From Megaleporinus macrocephalus (taxonomy: Eukaryota; Chordata; Actinopteri; Characiformes; Anostomidae): DNA of 64,000 nucleotides. Within the stretch, counting starts at the first letter, position 1. Each line of letters starts with the position of its first letter. The notes beneath the pieces were generated by a model. The model saw only the letters and a program-made list of their open reading frames with translations. It did not search any database and was not told where the DNA came from. The stretch is from positions 32,206,059 to 32,270,058 of the forward strand of contig CM038708.1 in assembly GCA_021613375.1 (NCBI GenBank), written 5' to 3'. The position numbers and the translations under genes were made by a program. Positions 1-12,700 of this stretch are shown here, in pieces.

Positions 1-43
1 GCATGTGTATGTGTATGTGTGTGTGTGTTTGTGTGTTCCACAG

Positions 44-431
44 TGGTCACAGATGAGTTATGGATAGGTTTGAATGATCAGAAGACTCAAAATCTGTTTG
101 AATGGTCAGACAGATCTCACGTTACATTTACCAAGTGGCTGGTGGGAGAGCCTTCGCATACCACTAACCTCAGAGAGGACTGTGTTCTTATGAAAGGAAA
201 GGTACGCCATTTATGTGCTGCATTACTAACACCACGTCCCATGCGTTTCACATTGGTAACATTGTCTTAGTTCCAGTCTCAGAAGTGACTGTGGGTACTT
301 TTCCTGTGATGCCGTAGGAGGGGAAGTGGGCAGACCACATGTGTGAGAAGGAGCACGAATATATCTGTAAGAAGAAAGCCTCTAGCAAACCTGCAGGATC
401 ACCTGAAGTCATCAGTCCTGGATGCCCTGTT
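44..431 (+). CDS. mrc1: mrc1: C-terminal half of CTLD2 and linker (exons 44-201, 318-431)
   Basis: The first exon begins in phase after a TTCCACAG acceptor and encodes DELWIGLND, VTFTKWLVGEPS and EDCVLMKGK. The second encodes KWADHMCEKEHEYICKK, the end of the lectin fold, and runs into the linker and the first cysteine of CTLD3 (PGCPV). Human CTLD2 has the matching LWIGLND, TFTKWLRGEPS and EDCVVMKGK. The Ca2+-site triplet reads EPS instead of EPN, as in human, so this domain is not expected to bind sugar in the classical way. Confidence 0.92.
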
Positions 432-3400
432 GTGAGTCATACTCTGTCCACCTCCTCACACATGCACAGATTTCTTTAACCTCAGCCATGTTCTGATGCA
501 GAAATTTCAAAGTCAGCTTTTATTTCATTTCTTCTCATCGGAGACATAGTTTCTCCTGGACACAGTGCTGCATTTAACAAAGAGCAGCAGCAGACAATGC
601 AGTAAATACAGACATTATGTAATGAACTCTTCTGTACAATATACAATACCTGTTCAACCAATAAGCAGATTGAAGTGACTGTGCTTCGAAAGTGTGAGGT
701 TAAGTGTCCCAGTAATTTAGAGCGGCGGAGCACAGAAACTAAGCTAAAACAGGTGAGAGTGAGTAGTTAAGCTGAGGTAGATGTTCAGTGTGAATGTTAA
801 AAGGTTCATCAGGTTAATCTGTTCACCAGTCAAACTGACCGCATGAAGGAACTGTTCTAGAAAACTTGGCCTGGAATCCCCGTAATCATCTTCCAGATGG
901 GAGTGGTGTAAACAGTCAGTGTGATGGATGAGAAGGATCCTTCCTGATGCTGCACACTTTCCTTTTACACCGGTTAACATAGTTTGAGCCAGTGGCGGAC
1001 TGGGCAGTCTTTACTACATGTTGCAGAGCTTTCTTGTTTTAAATGGAGAAGGCTCTATACCAGGCAGTGATGCTACATGTCAGGGAGCAACTAAGATGCT
1101 TCTGTAGAAGAAGTTGAGGTTTGCTTGGAGCTGGACCACTGATGTGACCATAAGGTCCTGCTGAGGTCTACAATCATTTCTCTTGTCTTGGTCAGAAAGA
1201 GTTTATTATACATTCACCAGTTCCGGCTGCCTCACTTTCTGTCTGTAGGCTGTTTTATCATTGTTGGAGATGAACCCCACAATGGTGTCCTCCAGTGCTC
1301 GTAATGATGGAGTGAGATAGTTGGTTCTGGATCCTAATTGTCTGAGGTCTGTTGCTTAAGAGGTCTAGAGGGCCATGACCAGCTTCTCCAAACACTTCAT
1401 GACAACTGGAGTTAGTGCAACCAGGCAATAATGATTAAGACTAACGACAGAGGCCTTCTTCAGTGCTGGGATGATGCCTAGAGCCTTCTACAGGAAGATA
1501 TTGAAGATGACAATGATGACCACAGCTAGCTGGTGGCTCTCTGTGGCTAGGTCTTTTCTCATGATGAAACATATCAGGAAACCAACTAGAGTAAAAACAA
1601 ACGCTAATGAATCTGTCCGTTCGTCTGACATTGTTCATCTTAAACCTTTCTCCACTGTTTCTGTATTGCTATGTGAGCAGCAGTCTGTTGTGTTGGATAT
1701 TTAGGGTGAAGAGTGAAGGTCAAACATGCAGGTAAACATGATTCCCAATGTTTAAGACAGGTTTATTGTTAAAACTCTGTCAGATCTCCAGATCTCTGTC
1801 AGATCTCCAGCAACTATGTTGCTGCATTGACTTCTATCATTTTATATTTTGTTGACATTAATAAAACCAATAAGCGACTCGGGCAACAGCCTCCCTTGAC
1901 TTACTGCTAAACTGTGCTATGGGTTTCTCTGAGATGGTGTAGGATTTTGGAGATTGTGTTTGAGTAATATTAGGAACATATGACTGTCTCAAGACATCAT
2001 TCCCAGTGAGGCTCTTGACATGTACAGATGTATACAAGAGTTGTTTTGTTAACATGCCCTCTACAGAGAACAAACTGCTCTACATGTTAACGCACAGTTG
2101 CTGTTTCAATGCTAAATTTAATATTGTATTAAGTAAATTGTAAAGTATGCCCTGTGGGAATGCTGTGGCACATTTTATATTTCACATAATTTTTTTTCTC
2201 AACCTATATGCAAATATGGTGCACTAAATATGTATAAAATGCCTTACTTAAGTCTTTGGCCTGTAGTAGATTTATCTTCTCATAGAACATCAACAAAACA
2301 GTGTCGATTTGAACAGGGGTGAACATACAACTGCATATTCAACAGCACATAGCAAAGCAGCCTTCATAACTTTAGTATCGTTAATAGATACTCTTATTGT
2401 AAAGTGTTACCAGTGATAGTTATTATGGCCAACTGCTTACTATGTTGCTGCATTGACACATAAGTCCTAATAAACACACAGAACTATCTCAAACCATGTT
2501 CATAAATATTTGAGTGTCCTAAGCAACACATGCATATATACTCGTATTATGAAGTAGATCAGTTGGAGTTCTATGTAGTACAATGAAAAGTTCTCATTCT
2601 CTCAGTGCACCCACAGATGTGTGTCTCTTCTTCTAATACCTTTAACTGTTCATCATCTGACTGATTTCCTTCCAGCCCCTAAAGGATGTGAACCAAAACA
2701 GAAAGAACAGAACGAAACACTTATGCTGTGCCAGTTTGGTCACTAAAGTTGGAAATGTATTTTTGCTTTCTTAATCTTATTTTATTTTTATATATTCCAC
2801 CAGTCATCATTGTTTGTATATCCATTAAAAATACATATTTTCCATGCTCGTGAGGAGAACCCAGTTGGGCTATGCACATTTGTTTGAACTGTATTCGTTT
2901 CCCTGGCCTGGACATAGACTTTAAGACAGAGGAAGCTACTATGCAGCTCTGGTCTTATTGTTTAGCTGACACTCTACTTCCTTTTAACCGAACGCTCATG
3001 CAGTTGCTTTTCTCCTTTTAGTTAGAAAAGGATAAAAAGGATGTGATGTGCCACGAAAAGGACAAAACGAGAGCATCTGGGTGGATTCACTTTTTAACTT
3101 TCTTCAGAATGCTGACTCAATGTTTCTGAAACAATAAAGCTGTGAAAAACATCTATCTTCACTTACAGGGTCAGAGCTCATTACCGGAGGAAAATGCTGA
3201 TGAGGCTTACTTCTGAATGTTGCTCCTGGTCAAGTTAAAGCCATGCACTGGAATATGCTTTCTCCTGGGCTGGAGCGCTGTAGCAAAAGAACTGCTGTTC
3301 ATGTTGAATCATTTTAAGATGTTGTTCTGTTTTCAGCAACACACTCTCTCAAGCTCTTAGCAGAGAGACACACAATTTCATAAACGAGGTGCAGTTTCAT

Positions 3401-4576
3401 ACCTGTTGTTAAGCTTGTTTGGTTTCTGTGTCCCCCCCAGGGTTGGATCAGGTTCAGCTCTTACTGTTACAGTATTGCCGCAGAAGCCAAAACGTTTGAA
3501 GACGCCAAGACAGCGTGTGGGCAGAGTGCAGCTAGTCTAATACATGTTGCTGACAGGTACTTACATTATTCAACTGCACTGATTTTCTGCATGTCAGTGT
3601 ACAGCGAAGGCTCCTGCATAACATTAGCACTGTTTTATTCCTAATTATACCGATTAGTACCCATCCTACTGACTGTGTGTGATGATGTTTTCTTTTCTAG
3701 GTATGAAAATGCTTTTCTGATCAGTCTGGTTGGTCTGCGGCCTGAGAAATATTTCTGGATTGGTTTGTCCAATACAGAACAAGTTGACCGCTTCAAGTGG
3801 ACAAATAAAGAAACAGTGAAATTCACACACTTCAATGTGGGAATGCCAGGTAAGTTCACTAGAACAAATAGCTTGGTTTAAAGGGAAGTTCCACCCATTT
3901 TACAAGATGTCAGCATCTTTTTATCCAGGAGATCTAAATGTAGTTTGACGTAAAATATTTCATTTGAGATGTACTTGCTAACTTTGTTTAGTGTTGATGT
4001 TCCAGGGGTCCTAGTTTCTACAGCGCAAATAGCATTTTTCCTCTTTCATAGTCTTTAATAATGACTGATAGAGATCACTAAGAAACTAAAAGATCTTACG
4101 ATGACATAGAAATTCACTACATACTTATTGGAAATGTGATTTTTTAAAAATGTACTGCATGTCATTTGCATACAATATGTTTCAGTATCATCATGTCATT
4201 ACTTGCTGTTCAGGTTGTCAGTTGTTGTGTCTGAAACTGTCTACTTTTACTAATCCTATTAGTTCTGAGAAACATATTTCTATCACACTTCCAGCTGAAC
4301 TGCTGTCCAGACATCACATATTCAGTTTCAGTTTCATCAAACAACTGTGACATTTTTAACCTGTGAGGCAAAACCATATATCTTAGTGAAGCAGTCTCTT
4401 AATCCTGAGTGTAAATATTGGTGCAGCATTTGCACATTTAAGCTTCTGTGGAACATAGCATGCAAGCAGAATGCATCAGATTTGGTTTCTTTCTTTAGCC
4501 AAGCATAAGCATAAAAAAATGCACAAAATGAACTAGAATCTTTACTACAGAACGAAGTTTCAGTATGGGATGTTCA

Positions 4577-4646
<70 letters not shown>

Positions 4647-7600
4647 TTTCTGGCCATTTTGAGTCTGTCAGCAAGCCATCAACTGCTGATGCTTCAGATA
4701 GTAAACTAACCTAGAATGTTGTTCTCACTTATTAGTAGAATGTTTTTCAGCTGTGCATCACAATTGAGCAAGAGTGTCCTAACAACCAATTAGCCCAATA
4801 ACATCCTTAACTTGGATTGGCGGCCGTACCAGGAGATTTAGACAGAGGACTGAGAATTGCTGATAATAGAACTATATGCAAAATAAGCCTCTATACAAAA
4901 ATAGGCTTTAATACAATCATTTTTATTATTTAAAAATCATCTGATACACTTACATTAATTGTGAAATGGACAATATTGTTTGTGAGTTGCATGAAAATTG
5001 CCTGAATTGCATGAAAATAGCACTAAATGAAATTCTAAAGTGATCCTAAACTTTTGAGCAGTAGTGTATATACTTTAAATGTGGTAAATGAACCTCTACA
5101 TAAAAGGGGGCATACTGCAGTTGTATGTAATTATAACTTTGAAAACTTTTTTTATGCGACGTGACAGCCAGGCACCGGGGTTGTGTTGCAATGCTGACTG
5201 GGACCTCAGCAGGATTATGGGATGTACTGTCATGCGAAAGCAAGCAGAAATACATCTGTAAGAAAATAGCAGAGGGCATCACTACGACCAAAGAACCTCC
5301 TACAACGCAACCTCTCAGCTGCCCCCCAAAGTGGATCAAAAAAGGTTCTGCCAGTTGCATGCGGGTATGATCTCACTCTCACTCTCTCTCTTTCTCTCTC
5401 TCTCACTCTCCCTTTCACACACACTTAACGTAAACACATGCTAATTTTGAATGTAACCTCGTCAGTGGTCTCCGTGAAAGGTTGAATTGTGACCCACTCT
5501 GCTGCTGATGAAGTTGTTCTAGTTGGTGAAGTGACAGACACGCTCATGTAACAAACCTCTCTGTTTGACCATCACTTTTCAGGTATTTAAGTCTAAGAGT
5601 GAGGATAAGAAGACGTGGTTTGAGGCCCGTGATTTCTGCAGAATCATTGGGGGTGACCTAGCTAGCTTCCACTCTGAGAGTGAAACGGATGTTCTTCCGT
5701 AAGTGGACCCAGATTCTAGTTATAAGTGTCTCTGTACCACATGCACAATATCTTCAGAGGAATCTTAGAGGTTCAGTGTTTGGTCCACATTACGTTTTAA
5801 TTATGTTTTGTGAATACTGTGCATGCTAATAGTATGTTTATGTGTAATTTACTGTCTTCTAAAAGGTATGGTGGGGGTCCTGATCCTGCATGGATTGGCT
5901 TTAGCTCGCTGGATTCTAACGTTGGCTTTGTGTGGACAGATGATAGTCCAGTGAGTTCAATTTAATCACCTTTCATTTTTTATCATGCAACAGTAGTGTT
6001 TCTTTTTTGCTTAAGTGTTTACTTTTTTTGAGTTTAAGTTTTTTAAGTTGAATTATTTGATATAAAAAACTTATTACCAAGTAATGGAACTTAACAAGGG
6101 CTTAATCAGGTCTGTTGCAAAGTCATTAGTGGCTTAAGAACTTTATAAATACTCAAGTAGTGCTTTATAAATATAGAATTCAGTCCTTATACAGTCTCTA
6201 TATAGATAGCCTTCTATATAAATGTCACTGGTCATTGCATGAGTAGGAACATTTTTAGGAACATGTTCTAGGTTTATGTATCTGCTTATGATTTGCTTTC
6301 TTCAATGTGTCTGTGTTTCAGTCAGACTACGAAAACTGGTCCTACGGGGAACCCAATAATTACAATGATAATGAGCACTGTGCAGAAGTTAGCTTCTACT
6401 ATGGTCACAGGTGGAATGACAGGGACTGTGAAGCTTACAATGATTGGGTCTGCCAGATCTCACTGGGTAGGTAGCGCGTACACATACAAACACACACATA
6501 CTCACAAATATACACGCAATCATGCACACATACACACGCAAAACAAGATTTCTCAAATACCTGCATACAAACACTATGCCAGTGTACCACAATAGTGCAG
6601 CACCTTTCAATACCAGTCCTATTTCTTAAATGTGTTTTATTAGAGTAATACACAGTAAGGCTTTTTATTGCTATGTTTTTAATGAGTAGCGTCAAGTAAG
6701 TTAGAGAAGGAAAAAGATTCAGGGTAGCGTAAGCATTACAGTAATGTTGTGTAAGCATTACAATAATAACTTCTACACATTTCAGGAATGCCAGTAAAAT
6801 GTGACTACTGAATTTTATGTTTTTACTCATTGACCTTTTTCAGGTACGACTCCAAAATCACCACCAACGAATTCCCCACAAGGTAATAACGTCAGTATCC
6901 ACTGTGTACCTGCAACATCTTTCAAATAGACTGTTCAAGTGGCTTATGTGTTTTTCATGACCTTCGAATCCTCTAATATATTATTATCGTACTTCAGACA
7001 CACTCAGTATTTGAAGCAAATGAGAGCTTTCCTGCTGTAATCTGAAGTTTTCTTTAGTGCATTGTTTGTGTGTGCATGTGTATCTTTTCCACAGCTGAGT
7101 TTAATGTGACGGACGATGGCTGGTTGCAGTTCAATGGTAGTCAGTACTTTATTAATATGGACCGGTTGTCTATGGACGATGCTCGTTCATTTTGCAAGAA
7201 GAACCATTCAGATCTCGTTGTTATTACTGGTCAAACTGAAAGGAAGTTTTTATGGAAACAGGTATGACACCAAATGTCTGTATTTAAACAGGTTATGGCA
7301 ATGTTGTGGCAGTTCCTAATGTTTTATAAACAACTTCTTCCAGATTTCGAGGAGTAGCGAGGATCAGTACTATATTGGAATGACAGTGGGACTGGATAAA
7401 TCCTTCAGGTAAAAATATTCAGGTGGTAAAACTGAGAGTTTGTTAAAAAAATCCCTTTTGCTCAATGAAATAAAAACAAATACTTTCTTCTTTGTTCTCC
7501 CAGTTGGGTGGATGGCTCCCCGGTGGTCTATACGGCATGGAACCAAAACGAACCGAACTTTGCCAACAATGATGAGAACTGTGTTGGCATTTACAAGAGC

Positions 7601-8398
7601 ATGGGTACGAGATATCTGCATTGTTTGTATTTGATAACACTTCATAAGCTGCTCTTACTTCAGATATTTCAGTAAAGTTTCACGGTGCATCAAACCATAT
7701 CTGTCTGTCAGGATTCTGGAACGATATCAACTGTGGAGTGCCATTACCCTCTATTTGTAAAAGAAGTGTTGATTTTGCTACCAGCACAGCGGCACCCACT
7801 ACTGTACCGAAGGGAGGCTGTGCTCCTGAATGGACTTCTTTCCAGGGAAAGGTTTGTGACATTTCAGAAACAGTGTTTTTATGTGTAAAACTTAACTAAA
7901 AACAGAACACATTGATGTGCAAACCTTTTATTTATTTGAAAACGGTACAAAGACAACAAATCAAATGTTAAAACTGCAAAATGTTGTTGTTTCTTAAAAG
8001 ACATATGCCCATTTTAAAATTTGATGCCAGCAAGATGTTTCAAAAGGTTTATACAGGTTAATGTTTACCACAGTGCCCATCACCTCTTCAGGAGGTTCAG
8101 GAGACGATTGCTGTCATTTTGAAAGTGAAATGTTTTCAAATCTTGCTTTATGTAGAATTTCAGCTGTTCAACAGTTCTGGGTCTCCTATATTTCTCTGAT
8201 TTCTGGATCTATTCATATCTGGTTTCATCTTTGCAGAGTTTTAACCTGCAGTGGTTTTTGGAAGTATTCCAGTATTAGTTTCTAACCTTGTCTCTTGCAT
8301 ACAAAGATTTCTTTGATGCTCTTATGTACAGTAGATGATGATATCTCAAAGTTCTTTGCAGTTTTCATGAAAAAAATGCTGACATCAAATTCAAAATT

Positions 8399-8466
<68 letters not shown>

Positions 8467-9142
8467 CTCAGTTTCGTTTGATATGTTGTCGTTGTACTTT
8501 TTAATGATTTGGTTTAAATGATTTGGCACATCCTTACATTCTGTTTCTGCCTCTTCAAATGCTGTTGAATGGTCTTTAACATCCTGTCTAACATAATTGG
8601 ATTTTTTTTTCCAGTGTTATAAATTTTCAGGGAAAGGTAATGAGAAATCATGGCATGATGCTCGCCAGTACTGCATTTCTCAAGGAGGCAACCTAGTGTC
8701 CATTCGGAATCAAGCAGAACAAGGTAAGTTCCAAAATTAAACTCAATCAAAGAATTCGCAGCAGTGACGTTTCTGTGCCATGTACTCAAGCTCTTTGGTG
8801 AATAAGACAAATAGGAGGACAAAGTAGGAAATACTACTTTTATATCTGATGTTTATGTTTTATATATGTGTATTTCTGAAATAATGTATTGTGTCCAGCC
8901 CAGAGTCATTAGATCAATATAAGTGTCAAACTAGAAAAATGCTTTAATTAGAACAAATATTAAACAAGTGGAATGTTTTGGACTTATGAAACTCAAAGTT
9001 TGAACATAATAATAAAAAGGACTAGTGAAGTGTTTTAAAGGATGATAGTATGTAATAATGTAAATCATTTGTGCTTCAGAGGTGATAGACTTTGTCATAA
9101 CTGTTAATGTAAATATTAATAAATAAATAAATAAAAAATATG

Positions 9143-9192
<50 letters not shown>

Positions 9193-9707
9193 TACCACTC
9201 AAAAGTTTGGGACCACAGTGAAATGTTCTTGTTTTCAATGGAGTATCTTTCTTTCTTAACACAACAATGGACTGACGGGTCTCTAAAGAAAGTTGTTTCT
9301 TTCTGGTCATTTTGAGTTGGTCAGCAAGCCATCAACTGCTGATGCTTCAGATACTAAACTAACCTAGAACGTTGTTCTCCCTTTTATACTCACTTATTAG
9401 TAGAATGTTTTTCAGCTGTGAATCACAATTGAGCAAGAGTGTCCTAACAACCAGTTAGCCCAATAACATCCTTAACTTGGATTGGCGGCCATACCAGGAG
9501 ATTTAGACAGAGGACTGAGAATTGCTGATAATAGAACTATACGCAAAATAAGCCTCTATACAAAAATAGACTTAAATATAAACATTTGAATTCTTTAAAG
9601 TCATCTGATACCCTTACATTAATTGTGAAATGGACAATATTGTTTGTAAATTGCATGAAAATTGGATGGTATTAAATTCTAAAGTGATCCTAAACTTTTG
9701 AGCGGTA

Positions 9708-9786
<79 letters not shown>

Positions 9787-12700
9787 TTATATAAAATAAA
9801 TATTAAATATTATTAATAAGTTTAATTGATAGTAAAGCATTTACTAGACTGAAAGCGTATTTATTATTGGTGGTGTCAGATTCCACTTGACATAAACAAT
9901 GTTTTCTTCTCAGCATTCCTCACTACTATGATGCTCAATGCATTTGATGACATGTGGATTGGCTTGAATGATGTCAACTGGGAGATGCGCTTCCTTTGGA
10001 CGGACGGGAAAGGTGTCACATTCACCAACTGGGCCAAAGGGCACCCAGTGTCGGTCCCTGATGGACGCAGATCATATGGAGCAGATGTAAGTGCTCTTTG
10101 CTTATTATGAACACATACTCACACACATACGCATGCAGATAACTTCACAGTTTTACATAAAAACACAGTTAACAGTTGTACATGGTGCACATGAGCTTTA
10201 CATTTGTTAAAGTCTTGATTTTAACTGCTAACTCTAAGGTAAAGCCTTCATAGGTAGTTTTACCCACTCACTCACTCTCAAACACTATAGGCAGAGATGG
10301 CGTGGAAGTAGCTTTGCACGAGATCAAGTATGGCTTCTCTGAGTAATCAGTTGAGTATCAACTCATATCAATCCATAGTTATGTGACAGTGAATTGATGC
10401 CGAATATGATAAAAGATGTTTTAAAGTCTTTTTTTATTATTATTATTTATTTATGCCACTGCTGCATACAAATTAACTTTACATGACTGCAGCACACTGT
10501 AGTATAGCCGCAGTTCGCTGTGTGACATATCCAAGGGGCAGTTGCCTTGAGAGTGTGTTTGTCATCATATTACATCATATTACATTACAGTAAATACACA
10601 TAAACATAAATAGTCTAAAATGTTTTTAAATAAAGTTAGTAATATCTTGGTCAGAAGAATACAGTTAAGTGTAGTTTCTGGACTCCACACTGCCCTCCTG
10701 CCCTTCAATGGATTTAATAGCCTCTTTCTGCAGGCCCTCTAGTGGCCATTCCGCAGAACAGAAACGTACTCTTATATTCTCATGTAGTACAATGAAATAT
10801 TTTCCTTTCACCTCGTTAAACTCAGACTGGCGAGGATGTCTGTGTGGGAAATTGTGAGCCGCTTATTAGTAACGAATAAGTGAGAAGCCGCTGCTGTGAA
10901 AAGTTCATACCTCACACCAAAGATGGCTTTGCCAGAAGAAAATGGACAGCACAACTGCAGTCTTCTCTTCGTTGTTCTTCTGTCTTTGTCTGCTTCGCCT
11001 TCGTCCTTGCCGGCACATGTGTCTCACAGCCTGTGAATTCTGGAGAACCGCCTGAGCTTTTTAGCTCTCATCGTAAAAACCAACCTTGTCTGCGTCAGTG
11101 ATTCTGCTACGTTCTGTGCTGAAAGTTTGCTCCTCACTTTGCTTTGACCATTGACCTCTTGGAACTTTTTTTGTCTCGCTTCAGTTCTCTTTACCGTTTT
11201 AGTGAAAAAAGCTAAAGAAAGGCAGTGTTCAAAAATCAACTTATTAAGCTACCTGTGGGCTTTCACATTCTGTGGAAGTTGTACGTTCATGGCTCATGAC
11301 ATGTAGCCAATCTGACACACATGCTACTGAGAAAGTCCACGTAAATTCATCCTTAAAATGACAAAGAGTTTTTTTTTAGAGTTTTTGAGAGTTTTTGCAA
11401 AGACTTTCTGGGAGACTTCTCTGGTTGCAGGCAAACTAAAATAAAGTCTAGAATTTTTTGTCTGAGATAGGTCATCAAGTTTTGACTTTAAAACTGACCC
11501 AGGTACAACACATTTCAGTCTGAATCTGATCCGAACTGGTCGAACCAACCCCCAAAGTACTGAAACAAAACCTGGTTGGATGATCACAGATAAATAAAAT
11601 CTAAAAAACATCAGTCATCAGCTGTCTAGAATGAAATTTAAATCCTGCTTTAATGAAGTCATTCATCAGGCGATGCTTTTGAACAATAGCTTTCACCTCT
11701 TTCAACCCAAACATCTGTAGACATTACATGTACAGTAAGAATATGTTTGGCCCAACAAATGAAACGTCCCTGTGACTGTGCAAGATTATAATTTCCTGCT
11801 TTCAGTTTCTATTTCCGGCGAATCCACCAAGCCAATCAAGCTGAAGTGGCCTCTCTTTAGTGTCTCAAGTGGCCCCGTGGCCTCGCAGATACATGATACT
11901 GCACTTCAGTGAATGTCACAGAGGTCTACAGGAGTCTGAGCAGTGGTGGTTGTGGTGCTACTGATACAAGACCTGTTAAGATTAATACATTTTTGGCCGT
12001 GTCACAGTGTTTCAACCTGCTATGAAATGGCATCACAGTTTTTATGTGAAAATTCTTACTGCTTGCAGTCCATCTTGGTCCATAAGTCTTGTTTAAGGCT
12101 GGCACATACCATTTTAGCCAGTTTTGTCATTTTGCCATGTGAGTGGTTGAAAGACATTCTGGTTATGGGTAATTTTCTATGTCAGTGTTTACTGGACCTT
12201 CTCCTGTATGAGTAATGAAGGAACACATTTGTCACGACTACAGTTGGCTGGTAGTAATGAGCTGTATGCCAATGAAAAAGGGAAGCTCATTCTCTTCAGA
12301 ACAGTTCTTGCTGATGAAAGTATATTGCAGTATTGTTTCATTCAGGTGGAAAATTAAACATTAAACAGCCAGTGAAGCACACACAACATTGCCTGGCAAA
12401 GAACTAGCACTTGCTGCCTGCTTGGAAATTTCAGCCATTCATGCTTCCAAAGTAAATAACCAGTTTTCTTGTTTTGTGTTCACACAAGAGCATAAATTTG
12501 GTTTTCCATGTTATTATACCCATTAGCACCCATCATATGCTACCAAATCTAAATTCCTATCATTACTTTTGTTTAACACAGGTTGATTTCATCCCATCAA
12601 GGTGGGACTATGACTTCCACAGAGACAAAAGGGTAGGTCGTCTGCACATTTGTGCACAAGTTGCCACTGATGTGGGTTACTCTTAAAACTGTTTCCAAGG

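Noticed and set aside
9116..9310. Minus-strand frame starting MTRKKQLSLETRQSIV, resembling a Tc1 transposase N-terminus
   Set aside because: It is the MITE's terminal region read backwards and ends in TA repeats; there is no DNA-binding or DDE domain.
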